The notes below the pieces were generated by a model, which was not told the DNA's origin, did no database searches, and worked only from the letters and a program-made list of their open reading frames with translations. Shown one piece after another: positions 27,324 to 37,400 of a stretch of DNA of 64,000 bases; position 1 is the first letter of the stretch, and every line of letters starts with the position of its first letter. The translations under genes and the position numbers were made by a program. Origin of the DNA: DATCHW01 sp036508135 (GTDB taxonomy: Bacteria > Bacteroidota > Ignavibacteria > Tepidaquicellales > Tepidaquicellaceae); contig DATCHW010000003.1 of NCBI GenBank assembly GCA_036508135.1, forward strand, positions 105,945 through 169,944, written 5' to 3'.

Positions 27324-29249
27324 ATGATAACAAAATACAAATTCCTGACACTTGTTTTGATATTTTCTTTTTTCTGGTCTACCGGTTATTCACAGCGGCG
27401 TGAAAAAACACATCCAAACTTTACCAGAGAAGATTTAATCCTTACAATGTCAGATGGTGCAGTATTGGATTGCTCAAAATTTTATCCTGATAACTCACCT
27501 CCTGCGGGCGGCTGGCCTGCAATTATATACTGTCACGGTTATGGCGGCAGCAAGGAAGACTTGGTGTATGCAGCAGCGGAGCAGAGTCAATACGGATATT
27601 ATTGTTTCATTTACTCAATGCGCGGACAGGGATTTTCAACAGGTAAATCAAATCTGATAAGTACAACGGAAATGAATGATTTCCTGCAGATACTGAATTA
27701 CGTTAAGAGTGATCCGCTCGTAAAAGCAAGCAGAGTTGGAGCTACCGGCGGCTCGCAGGGCGGAATAATTCCTTATATGGCAGCGTGTAATGGTGCAGGT
27801 TTGAGATGCGTTGCTTCCGAAGTTATGTCTCCGGAGTTTGCAACGAGCTGGATTGAAAATAAATGTGTGAGGATGACTCTTCTATGGACTGTCAGTTATG
27901 ATACAAGTATTGCAAGATATAATAATCAGGTTGCAAGATACAGAAGCTGGATATTATCAGACACTCCGGATAAATGGGACAGCCTGGCTTACTATATGCC
28001 GATTAACAGGGACTTTGCAAATACAGTGTCGCAGAATACCGTTGCAACGCATTCAGCAAGCGTATGGCAGGATAAGTTCTTCAATGTATACGGTATTATC
28101 AAGCAGTTAGGAAATATGTCGAATCCTCAGAAATTTTATTTCGGGACATTGAATGCTCACGGCGGAGATCCAAACACTGCCGAACAGAATTTTTACGGAT
28201 TTATGCTTGGTGAGTGGCTCGATTACTGGCTTCTGGATTTACAGAACCACATTATGGATTCCTCGAAATTTGTTTATGCGGCAAGTTCATATCCGAGGCA
28301 AAGCAATACCTGGACGTGGACAAGGTATTACTCTAATGTGTGGTCCCCCGCAGGTGTAGAAGATGTGAGATTTTACCTCACTCCGGGCCTTAAATTAAGA
28401 ACGGTGGCCAATAATTCAAATCCCGATACACTTGGATTCCTGAATGATATTAAAGACCAGACACTTACGATGACAGAAGCAGTGAACAGGGAGTTTACGG
28501 GAACCGTATTCGATTCTAAATTCGGGAAAACGCAGATTGCATTTGAAACACCTCCGCTGGTGCAGGATACAAGAATGGTGGGAACTCCGCTTGTAAACAT
28601 TCATTACCGATGTGATACAGATAAAAGCCAGTTTAATTTCCAGATTTGGGAAGTACAACCGGATAACACTGCGAACCTTGTAGGAAGAGCAAATGCGACT
28701 GAAAGAAATATTACGCCGAACGTTATAAGACAATTGACTTTTTATGGAACGTCCCACTCGCATAATTTTAAATCGGGAAACAGAATAAGGATAGTACTTA
28801 CAAATCTCGATAACATTGCGGACGATGCGTTTATTAGAACTAATCCTTACGTACTTCCGTCCCTCAAAAGAGCAAGAAATGTAATTTATATGAATCCGGC
28901 AAATCAAACATCTATTCAGCTGCCTTTAATCGGTTATATTCCGAATGATATAATTTCGAATACGCTGGAAGTGCCGCAAAATTATTATCTCGCACAAAAT
29001 TATCCGAATCCGTTCAATCCTTTGACCAGAATTAAGTTTGGGATTCCGGGGAATGCACCGGTTCAAACTGTCCGGCTTTATATTTATGATATAACGGGAA
29101 GGGAAATTGCAAAACTTGTTGATGAACAATTAAAACCCGGTGTACACGAAGTGATATGGAATGCAGGAAATATGCCGAGCGGAATATATTTTTATAAAAT
29201 TCAGACTGATAAATACAGCGAAGCAAAGAGAATGATACTTATTAAATAA
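27324..29249 (+). CDS. Secreted CocE/NonD-family alpha/beta-hydrolase with T9SS sorting domain
   Basis: 641 residues. A Sec signal ending GYSQ is followed by an X-Pro dipeptidyl-peptidase/CocE-type alpha/beta-hydrolase domain. HGYGGSKED supplies the oxyanion region, MRGQGFSTGKS precedes the helix, and the nucleophile is S144 in the elbow GGSQGG. From about residue 340 a jelly-roll CocE C-terminal domain is seen (TPLVNIHYRCDTDKS). The last ~85 residues are a type A T9SS sorting domain (AQNYPNPFNPLTRIKF, GIYFYKIQTD, KRMILIK). The product is therefore probably moved across the outer membrane and attached or released. The reaction would be ester or peptide hydrolysis. Confidence 0.88.
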   Translation: MITKYKFLTLVLIFSFFWSTGYSQRREKTHPNFTREDLILTMSDGAVLDCSKFYPDNSPPAGGWPAIIYCHGYGGSKEDLVYAAAEQSQYGYYCFIYSMRGQGFSTGKSNLISTTEMNDFLQILNYVKSDPLVKASRVGATGGSQGGIIPYMAACNGAGLRCVASEVMSPEFATSWIENKCVRMTLLWTVSYDTSIARYNNQVARYRSWILSDTPDKWDSLAYYMPINRDFANTVSQNTVATHSASVWQDKFFNVYGIIKQLGNMSNPQKFYFGTLNAHGGDPNTAEQNFYGFMLGEWLDYWLLDLQNHIMDSSKFVYAASSYPRQSNTWTWTRYYSNVWSPAGVEDVRFYLTPGLKLRTVANNSNPDTLGFLNDIKDQTLTMTEAVNREFTGTVFDSKFGKTQIAFETPPLVQDTRMVGTPLVNIHYRCDTDKSQFNFQIWEVQPDNTANLVGRANATERNITPNVIRQLTFYGTSHSHNFKSGNRIRIVLTNLDNIADDAFIRTNPYVLPSLKRARNVIYMNPANQTSIQLPLIGYIPNDIISNTLEVPQNYYLAQNYPNPFNPLTRIKFGIPGNAPVQTVRLYIYDITGREIAKLVDEQLKPGVHEVIWNAGNMPSGIYFYKIQTDKYSEAKRMILIK

Positions 29250-29538
29250 AATTAGTAAATAACAATTAACAATTAGTAAATAACAATTAATAATTAGTCC
29301 TCCACGAAGGATCTACGCTACGCTTCGATAATGTGCAGTTAATAATGTTGAACGGAGTGAAATCTCGATGAACCTGAGAATCGGGAAACAACGAACAACC
29401 AATAACAATTATTAATGAATCTCCTTTGCGGAAGCAAAGTGGATTTTTTTTTATTAAAACCACATATATTTACGAACTTTTATTAAATTGTATTTGAAAT
29501 ACAGTGTTAGTATTTTTGTTAAATTTTAAGAAAGGCTT
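29250..29538. other. Intergenic region with short AT-rich direct repeats
   Basis: 289 bp without a gene. AACAATTA/TAGTAAATAACAATTA is repeated in tandem at about 29262-29297 and echoed at 29400-29415. A degenerate TTGAACGGAGTGAAATCTC element lies at about 29349-29367. The lemA promoter should lie near its right end; I see no clear consensus. Confidence 0.45.
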
Positions 29539-30156
29539 ATGAAAAACAATATTTTATATAGCGTTTTTATTTTTGTACTATTTTTATCTGCTACAATATT
29601 TTCAGGATGCGGATATAATAAGCTTGTTACGCTCGAAGAGGGAGTAAATACCTCATGGTCGCAAGTAGAGAATCAATACCAGAGAAGGGCAGATCTTATT
29701 CCAAACCTCATAAAAACAGTTGAGGGTGCTGCTGATTTTGAAAAAAGCGTTTTGACCGAAGTTACAGAGATGAGAAGCAAGGTCGGACAGGTGAAACTGA
29801 GCGCCGAAGATCTAAATGATCCGGAAAAATTTGCGGCTTATCAAAAAGCACAGGACGGACTTTCAAGTGCACTTTCGAGACTGCTTGTAGTGACGGAAAA
29901 TTATCCACAGTTAAAATCAAATGAAAGTTTTCTGCAACTGCAATCCCAACTGGAAGGAACGGAAAACAGAATTGCTGTGGAAAGAATGAAATTTAATGAA
30001 TCTGTTCAGGGATATAATACAGAAAGAAGAAGTTTTCCAACGATAATATTCGCAGGTATGATGGGCTTTAAGGAAAAACAATACTTCAAAGGTAAAGAAG
30101 GAACAGACCAGCCACCTGATGTGAAATTTGACTTCAAGAAAAAGACAAATCAATAA
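29539..30156 (+). CDS. lemA: LemA family lipoprotein
   Basis: 205 residues. The N-terminus is a lipoprotein signal with lipobox FSGC (acylated Cys about residue 25) rather than the usual LemA membrane anchor. The LemA coiled-coil domain follows: LVTLEEGVNTSWSQVENQYQ, RRADLIPNLIKTVEG and AVERMKFNESVQGYNTERR are family hallmarks. The end FKEKQYFKGKEGTDQPPDVKF is the typical LemA tail. Its function in bacteria is unclear; in other genomes lemA lies with a TPM-domain/HtpX-type gene, absent here. It ends 7 bp before the probable start of the next gene, so the two may be co-transcribed. Confidence 0.9.
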   Translation: MKNNILYSVFIFVLFLSATIFSGCGYNKLVTLEEGVNTSWSQVENQYQRRADLIPNLIKTVEGAADFEKSVLTEVTEMRSKVGQVKLSAEDLNDPEKFAAYQKAQDGLSSALSRLLVVTENYPQLKSNESFLQLQSQLEGTENRIAVERMKFNESVQGYNTERRSFPTIIFAGMMGFKEKQYFKGKEGTDQPPDVKFDFKKKTNQ

Positions 30157-30163
30157 AGAAGAA

Positions 30164-32611
30164 ATGCAAGCTGTTATAATGGCGGGGGGATTCGGAACGA
30201 GGTTAAAGCCTCTGACGAATTATATTCCCAAACCAATGGTTCCGGTAGTCAATAAGCCGATGCTCGAGCATTTATTTGAATTGCTGAAGATGCACAATAT
30301 AAAAGAGTACGTTATGCTGCTTTATTATCAGCCGGATATTATAAGAAATTATTTTGACGACGGCAGAAAATTCGGAGTAAATATCGAGTATATTCTGCCC
30401 GACAGGGATTACGGAACTGCCGGAGCAGTGAAGCTATCAGAAAAATTCATAAGAAATAATTTCCTCGTGATAAGCGGTGATGTGCTTACTGACTTCGACA
30501 TCACAAAGCTTTTTAATTTTCACAAAAAGAAAAATTCCATTGCAACATTATCCCTTTACAGTTCAGACAATCCGCTTCAATACGGAATTGTACTTACGGA
30601 TAACGAAGGTAAGATAGTAAGATTTCTTGAAAAGCCGTCATCGTCCGAAGTTTTTTCCGATACAATAAATACCGGTATCTATTACTTCAGAAAGGAAGTT
30701 TTCAAGCACATACCGGAAGGTGAAAGTTTCGATTTTTCAAAAGACCTTTTCCCGTACCTTTTACAAAATGAAATTCCTCTTTACGGGTATAAGAATGAGG
30801 GCTACTGGCGGGATGTGGGAAATCTCGAAGAGTATCTTTCTGCTAACCTTGATTTATTAAAGGGAAGTCTTGATTACGTCAAAGTAAAAGATTCAGAAGG
30901 AAATTGTATTGGCAGGAACGCCGTAATCAGTGAAAATGCACTCGTTGAGAACAGCATAATCGGTGATAATGTAATAATAGAAAAAGGTGCGAACGTAAAG
31001 AATTCCGTTATCTGGGAAAATGTTAAAATTAGTTCCAAAGCAAAAATCCTTTATGACGTAATCGGGAAGAACTGTATCATTGCCGAGAATGCGAGGATAA
31101 ACGACTTTGTATTTATAGGGGACGACTGCACGATAGGGAAAAATGCATTTATAAGTTCGAGCATTAAGATATGGGATAAGAAAAAAGTTGATAATAATGC
31201 AAAGGTAACCCGAAGCCTGATATACGAAGATACTTTCTTCAATGAACTTTTTACGGACTCAAGAATTACGGGGCTTTCGAACCTTCAGATAAATCCTGAA
31301 TTCGGCTCCAAGCTCGGCAGTGCCTATGGAACATTTACCGGAAAAAACAAAACCGTTATGGTTGGAAGGGATATTGATGTCATCTCCAATATGATAAAAC
31401 GCTCAATTACGAGCGGAATACTATCTGCGGGAGTGAACGTACTCGACTTGCAGGTGATACCGATTCCGATACTGCGGCAGGAACTTAAAAGCGAAAGCGG
31501 AGCGGGGGGAATATTCGTAAGAAAATCTCCTTTTGACAAATCATCAACCGATATTATTTTTATTGACAGAGACGGAAGGGACATATCAAGCAGTAAGACA
31601 AAATCAATAGAGCGCCTATTTTTCAGCGAAGAATACAGCAGGGCAAACTATGAAGATGTGGGTACACTAAAATATACTGAAAGAACCAGCAATAAATATA
31701 AAGAGCATTTCCTGAGCTGCCTTGATATTACTTCAATACAGAAAAGACGCTTCAAGCTTGTGATTGATTATTCAAACGGAATTGCGTCCACAATATTCCC
31801 GAACATTCTTGGTGATTTCAGTTGTGAAACTGTTTCATTATCCGCACATCTTGAAAAGGGAAAGCTGACAAGGGATGCAGCCGAATTCAATTACGCACTC
31901 GATAATTTTTCCTTTGTTGTAAAATCCCTTGATTACGATTTAGGATTTATGATAGATGCGGGCGGAGAGAAGGTATGGCTTGCAACAAACGGCGGTAAGA
32001 TATTAGACGGAGACAGGTTCTGCACGATTGTAACAAAATTATTCCTGATGCAGAATCCCGGAATAAAGAGAATAGCAATGCCGATACAGGCAACTTCGGA
32101 AGTGGATATAATAGCGAAACAATACGGCGTGGAAGTGATAAGGGTAAAAGATTCACATTATGCAATGATGATGGCTTGCGATGATAAAGAGGTGAAATTC
32201 GTGGGCGGAACGAGGGGGGGATTTTTATTCCCGGAATATATTTATACTACCGACGGAATGTTCACTATTGCAAAAATTCTAGAACTGATAGCAAAATCCA
32301 AAACCACAATTGACAAGCTGGACGAGGAACTTCCTAAATTAATTATGCTTAAAGAGAATATGAATTGCTCTAAGGAAGACAAGGGGAAAATAATGAGAAG
32401 ATTTATGGAAGACAACATTAAATTCAAACAGACGCTGATTGACGGGGTGAAAATACACTTGAATAAAACCGATAACATACTGTGCATTCCGGATAAAAAC
32501 CGGGACATGGTACATTTGAATATCGAAACTGATTCTATGGATAAGTCACGCAAATTAATGAAGGAATACAAACAAAAAGTGGAAGGATATATAAAAAATA
32601 AAAAAGTTTAA
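30164..32611 (+). CDS. Mannose-1-phosphate guanylyltransferase-like protein fused to a degenerate phosphomannomutase domain
   Basis: 815 residues from the ATG at 30164 (after GAAGAA). The frame is open 36 bases further up, but that would overlap lemA and add residues before the universal MQAVIMAGGFGTRLKPLT. Residues 1-235 are a nucleotidyltransferase (GXGTR loop, VISGDVLTDFD metal site, EKPSS). About 250-350 form left-handed beta-helix hexapeptide repeats (SIIGDNVIIEKG). About 370-815 have the phosphohexomutase fold. That last domain lacks the active-site TASHNP (GGIFVRKSPFDKSS is in its place) and the metal loop DGDxDR (IDAGGEKVW is there), so it is unlikely to be a mutase and may be regulatory. 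The product would supply GDP-mannose or a similar nucleotide sugar for surface glycans. Confidence 0.87.
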   Translation: MQAVIMAGGFGTRLKPLTNYIPKPMVPVVNKPMLEHLFELLKMHNIKEYVMLLYYQPDIIRNYFDDGRKFGVNIEYILPDRDYGTAGAVKLSEKFIRNNFLVISGDVLTDFDITKLFNFHKKKNSIATLSLYSSDNPLQYGIVLTDNEGKIVRFLEKPSSSEVFSDTINTGIYYFRKEVFKHIPEGESFDFSKDLFPYLLQNEIPLYGYKNEGYWRDVGNLEEYLSANLDLLKGSLDYVKVKDSEGNCIGRNAVISENALVENSIIGDNVIIEKGANVKNSVIWENVKISSKAKILYDVIGKNCIIAENARINDFVFIGDDCTIGKNAFISSSIKIWDKKKVDNNAKVTRSLIYEDTFFNELFTDSRITGLSNLQINPEFGSKLGSAYGTFTGKNKTVMVGRDIDVISNMIKRSITSGILSAGVNVLDLQVIPIPILRQELKSESGAGGIFVRKSPFDKSSTDIIFIDRDGRDISSSKTKSIERLFFSEEYSRANYEDVGTLKYTERTSNKYKEHFLSCLDITSIQKRRFKLVIDYSNGIASTIFPNILGDFSCETVSLSAHLEKGKLTRDAAEFNYALDNFSFVVKSLDYDLGFMIDAGGEKVWLATNGGKILDGDRFCTIVTKLFLMQNPGIKRIAMPIQATSEVDIIAKQYGVEVIRVKDSHYAMMMACDDKEVKFVGGTRGGFLFPEYIYTTDGMFTIAKILELIAKSKTTIDKLDEELPKLIMLKENMNCSKEDKGKIMRRFMEDNIKFKQTLIDGVKIHLNKTDNILCIPDKNRDMVHLNIETDSMDKSRKLMKEYKQKVEGYIKNKKV

Positions 32612-32650
32612 AACGAAATTGAAAATAAAAATTAAAGATAATAACAGAAA

Positions 32651-33121
32651 ATGAAAATTAGTGATATCTTAACGGAGAAGGTTACCAAAATAAAACTTGA
32701 TGCAAAAGACAAGACGGAAGCTATAAATAAAATGATAGACCTTGCAAACAATTCGGGAAAGTTCCTCGACCTCGAAAAAGTGAGGGAATGCGTCTTCGAA
32801 AGGGAAAAGCTTGTATCCACAGGCGTAGGCAAGGGGTTTGCTATCCCGCACGGGAAATCTGATTTTACCGCCGATATTGTAGCTGCATTCGGAATAATGA
32901 ATGAAGCAATTGAGTTTGATTCGATTGACGGGGAAAAAGTAAAATTTATTTTTCTGCTTGTCGGAAAAGACAGCATGCTGAATGCACATATAAAACTGCT
33001 TAGCAGAATTTCAAGGCTTATGAATAAGGACGACTTCAGGGACAGACTTGTGAAAGCAAAGAGCGAAGAAGATTTGGTTGCTCTGTTCAAAGAAGAAGAG
33101 CAAAATTACCTTGAGATTTAG
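32651..33121 (+). CDS. PTS EIIA-type protein (fructose/Ntr family)
   Basis: 156 residues of the PTS EIIA-2 fold. Phosphorylatable histidine H67 lies in GFAIPHGKSD, and the following VAAFGIMNEAIEFDS and FLLVGKDSMLNAHIKLL complete the domain. No EIIB, EIIC, HPr or EI is in the window, so it is more likely a regulatory EIIA of the PtsN kind than a sugar transporter part. It starts 39 bp after the nucleotidyltransferase fusion gene on the same strand and may be in the same transcript. It ends before a convergent kinase gene; a weak hairpin CGGCAA-TAGT-TTGCCG sits between them at 33146-33161. Confidence 0.85.
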   Translation: MKISDILTEKVTKIKLDAKDKTEAINKMIDLANNSGKFLDLEKVRECVFEREKLVSTGVGKGFAIPHGKSDFTADIVAAFGIMNEAIEFDSIDGEKVKFIFLLVGKDSMLNAHIKLLSRISRLMNKDDFRDRLVKAKSEEDLVALFKEEEQNYLEI

Positions 33122-33173
33122 GAGTCCTTGAATTTTCCGGATTCCCGGCAATAGTTTGCCGATTACAAAGGAG

Positions 33174-34307
33174 TTAAACGGAAAATTTTATATAGAAAGT
33201 TGTATCTTTTTCTTTTGATGATTTGAAATAGACTTTTCCTTTAAGATACTGCTCACCGAGTAATTTCATACTATAAGAACCCAGACCCCTGTTAGTTCCT
33301 TTTGTGGAAAATGACCTCTGGAAAATCTGCATACCAACATCCTGTTGAATTACACCCGGATTTTTTACCCAGAAAGTGATGGAGTTAGTATTTACTATAC
33401 AACCCAGCATGACCCTACCCTTAAAAGGAGTCGCCTCGAGTGCATTTATAATCATATTAAGCAGCACTCTTTTCAGAAGTGAAATATCAGATGTGAAGAC
33501 CACATCACTCGAATCTTTTGAGAGCAGGATTGTTTTATTTTCTGCATATTTACTATGAGATATTCTTTTGATAAGTTCAGAAAGAATTTTTATGGAATTT
33601 ATGGGACCATTCTTGACATTAAGTTCATTATTTTCTGCGGAGAGCAGTTCCCTTTGAGCCATAATTTCTTCAATCAAATCACTACTTGCGCTTTTTGCGA
33701 TGTCAATTAGTTCAAAAATTTTGCCGTGTTGATCGGACTCTTCGATAACCTCAAGTATTCCGTTTATGCTTGATGCCAGATTAATGATATCATGAAAAAA
33801 TATTCTTTCGAGAAATTTTCTTCTTTTTTCATCACTGATATCACTAAGAGTAAGAATTGTATATGGTTTCCCGTTAAAATTCAGAGGGCTTGTTATAACA
33901 TGGTAATCATATGAAATAAATCTACCGTTAACTTTTGAAGTGAATCTCCATTCGGAGGAAACGGTGGAGTTTGTATTTACAGATTCATTGAAAGCTTTAA
34001 TAGTGCTGCAATATTTACAGTTCTCCGTATCACCGCATTCTGTTTCCGGGGACAGGGATTTGCAGCTAAACGCTTCACCCGGTTTTTTGCTTAAAATATT
34101 CTCCAATGTATCTGAACCGAACTTCCGGATCAGGGCTTCATTTGCAAAGACAATTTTTCTTTTGGAGTTCAAAATGGCAGCGACCTGAGGAAGTGCATTT
34201 AGGATCTGCATAATGAAACCTGAGATTCCGTTTTCTTCAATCGCTAATCCTGTTTCCACTTTCATATTCAGGTTTTTGTTATTTATGTTCCTTAATTCTC
34301 TAAACAT
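33174..34307 (-). CDS. PAS-domain sensor histidine kinase with a cysteine cluster in the PAS domain
   Basis: 377 residues. A PAS domain spans about 30-165; it carries CGDTENCKYCSTIKA, with another Cys shortly before. That CG-x4-CxxC pattern recurs in PAS domains of soluble bacterial kinases and looks like a metal or redox site. The phospho-acceptor is in FFHDIINLASSINGI (about residue 173). The ATPase domain shows the N box NMIINALEATP and a G2 box KGTNRGLGSYSMKLL. The F/G1 motif is poor (FWVKNPG in place of DNGxG), which may still bind ATP. There are no membrane helices, so it is cytoplasmic. No response regulator is adjacent; the neighbour upstream is a broken PAS kinase. Confidence 0.85.
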   Translation of the reverse strand: MFRELRNINNKNLNMKVETGLAIEENGISGFIMQILNALPQVAAILNSKRKIVFANEALIRKFGSDTLENILSKKPGEAFSCKSLSPETECGDTENCKYCSTIKAFNESVNTNSTVSSEWRFTSKVNGRFISYDYHVITSPLNFNGKPYTILTLSDISDEKRRKFLERIFFHDIINLASSINGILEVIEESDQHGKIFELIDIAKSASSDLIEEIMAQRELLSAENNELNVKNGPINSIKILSELIKRISHSKYAENKTILLSKDSSDVVFTSDISLLKRVLLNMIINALEATPFKGRVMLGCIVNTNSITFWVKNPGVIQQDVGMQIFQRSFSTKGTNRGLGSYSMKLLGEQYLKGKVYFKSSKEKDTTFYIKFSV

Positions 34308-34438
34308 TTAACAGATTACAGTAATAATTAGTTTTTATTTACAACAAAAAATAATTCTAAAAAAATTCAATTATATCTAAAAGATTATTTTTTGAGCCGG
34401 CAGGTCTTACGATCAGATTGCAGGGGAATGTTTTTATG

Positions 34439-37400
34439 TCAAATGTTTTTATTGAAGTTGATTTTGAAAGTAGTTCCGTCAATTCTATCTACCGAAACTT
34501 TACCTTTTAATTGTTTTTCAGCGAGTATGAAAAAGAGTTGGAGACCTAATGTTTTATTCTCCCGTATATCCATATTCACCGGAAGACCAACCCCGTTATC
34601 TGAAATTATTAAATTTACATTATCTGAGCTGTCAACAGTCATTTTAATTTTTATTACTCCCTGTCGCGTAGAAAGAATATCGTCCTTAAAAGCATATTTT
34701 AAAGAGTTGGATATAAGTTCGTTAATAATCAATCCGCAGGTTACAGCTTTTTCAACATCGAGATATATATTATCAATTTCCAATTCGATTTTTATTTGTC
34801 CGGCTATTTTTCCGAAACTCCGGAACAGTTCTGTTGTGAGAGTTGAAATGTATTCTTTGAAGTTCAACTTAGAAAGCTCCTTTGTTACGTACAATTTTTC
34901 GTGAAGAAGTGCAATGGATTTTATTCTTCGCTGGCTGTCTTTAAGAGCTTTTTGCACAGCAACGTCTCTAACAGATTCGGCTTGAAGGGTCAGAAGGCTT
35001 GAAATAACCTGAAGATTATTTGTTACTCTATGGTGTACTTCACGTAACAAAATTTCTTTTTCCCTGAGTGAAGATTTGATAATTTCTTCCGCCTGTTTTC
35101 TTTCGGTGATATCCCTTACTATTCCTGTGGCATGCCATTTCCCGTCTATTATCATAGAAGAAGTTGAAACTTCTATCGGAAATCTTGTCCCGTTTTTTTT
35201 TGCGCTGTGAATTCAGTGGTTTTACCGATGGCTATTTCGGAACCTGTTTTCCGGAAATTAGTAAATCCTTTTTCAAAATCACTTATAAATTCAATCGGAG
35301 CAATTAGATAATGAAGCTGTTCCCCGAGCAGTTCTGCCGAAGTGTATCCGAACATTTTTTCAGTGGACGGATTACAGTAAGATATTTTACCTTCATTATC
35401 CAAAAGAATGATAGCATCAGAAGCAGTATTGGCAATTGTGCTGAGGATTTTCTCGCTGCGTTTTAATTCTTCCTGAGCGGTTATTCTTTCAGTGATATCT
35501 TTTATGTAAGTTATAAAATGCAGGGGTTTGTAGTCGTTATCCAATACAACCGAACAGTTTATATACACCCAGATAATTTTTCCGGTTCTGGAAATATATC
35601 TTTTTTCAACTTCGAAGGACTTCTTCGTTCCGTTCAAAAGAGCCTGTAATTCATCCAGTTCTGCCGAAACATCATCGGGATGGGTGACACTTTGAAAATC
35701 CATATAGATCAACTCTTCTTCTGTATATTCCAAAAGAGTGCAAAGAGTGGGCGGCACTTTAAGCCACTTTCCATCGAGTCCGGAGTATGTTACCATCACG
35801 AGGGAAAAATTTTCTGTTTTAGCAATTCTTTCTTCTTCTTGCCTGATTTTTTCTTGCTGATTTTTTAATTCTGTGATATCAGTAAACACAACTGCAAAAT
35901 GGTTCTTCTTGGGACAGAAAGCGTTAACATAAAAGTATTTTTTTAATTCAGGTAAATACCTTTCAAAAGATTGTTCTTCGCCCGTCAGTGCAACGAGCCC
36001 GTAAACACCGATCCAAAATTTATCAATATGAGGGAATAGATCTAAAACTGTTTTTCCGACAGCATCTTTAGCATAGATTCCGGTTATTGTTTCAAACACA
36101 GGATTTATTTCAAGGAATTTATAGTTTTCCGGTTTTCCTTTATCATCGCATATAATTTCATTAAGTGCAAAACCAACTGTAACTTTTTCAAACAGCAGTC
36201 TGTATTTTTCTTCGCTGTCGTGAATTGCTTTTTCAATTCTTTTTTGGTTTGTGATATCCAGCATTGTACCAACCATAGTCTCTGCCTTTCCGTCTTTCCC
36301 CGGCAGAAACATACCATTATCACTGATAAAAAGATATTCTCCGCTTTTATCTCTGAACCTGTATTCAACGAAATAAACTCCGACATTATTCTGAGCTTTT
36401 TCAAGCAAATTTAATGCTCTATCCCTATCTGCAGGATGTATCAAGTTTGCCCAATCATTTATATCTCCCATTTCTTTTTTTGAATAACCGACAACTTTTT
36501 TAGTATCACCACTCCAGAATATTTTTCCTGATTCTATGATATAAAAATATATAATCTGTCCGGAAACATCGGATATTATTTCATACCGTTCTTTCCATTC
36601 CCGGGTTTCCTTTTCTAAAATTTTCTTTTCGGTAATATCGTGGACAATCGCAAAATAGAATTTTTTATCTTTAAGATTAATGAGTGATAAGTAAAGTTCT
36701 ACATCCCGGATTTGTCCGTTTGCAAGTTTATGACGGAATGAATAAAGATGTCTTTTTTCTTTTGTCGCGTTTGCAATTTCTTTTTCTATTTCCGGCATAC
36801 TTAAAGTATATAGATCGATAATTTTTTTTGTAAGAAATTCTTTTTTGCTGTACCCGAAAAATTTTACAGCGGCGGCATTAGCATCCACAATGCGGAATGT
36901 TTCGGAGTCAACTAAATACATAATAGCGTTTTGGCTCTCAAACATATTCCGGAATCTTTCTTCGCTGATTTCAACCACCCTTTCTGCATTAAGACGGATC
37001 TCTTCTTTCCTGAATATTTCGAGGGCAAATGAAATATCAGAGGAAAGCTCTTTAAGAAGTTTAACCTCTTCCTTATTAAAAAAATCACGTTCAGAAGAAT
37101 ACAAAGTCAGGGAAGCAAAGATTTTGTTCTTCATTTTCATCGGGAATGCTGCAGAAGATCTGTAACCGCGTTTCAAAGCTTCTATTTTCCATGGTTTCAT
37201 CCCCGGATCATTTTCAATATCGTTACAGATAAACATCTTATTTTCACGAATTGCAGTTCCTGTCGGACCTTTTCCATGAGTTTTGTTTTTAGTGGAAATA
37301 TTTATATTTTTCAGATATCCCTGCTCTTTTCCCCAATGGAATTTCGGTTCAATCATTCCTGTCTTCGAATTGATGATCCCTATCCAAGCCATCTTAAATT

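Noticed and set aside
28416..28907. 163-residue antisense frame opposite the CocE-like hydrolase
   Set aside because: The sense frame encodes a complete family protein with catalytic motifs; the antisense translation has no domain.
33146..33161. CGGCAA-TAGT-TTGCCG hairpin as a terminator
   Set aside because: The stem is only 6 bp and no T run follows on either strand; reported only as a weak hairpin in the EIIA entry.
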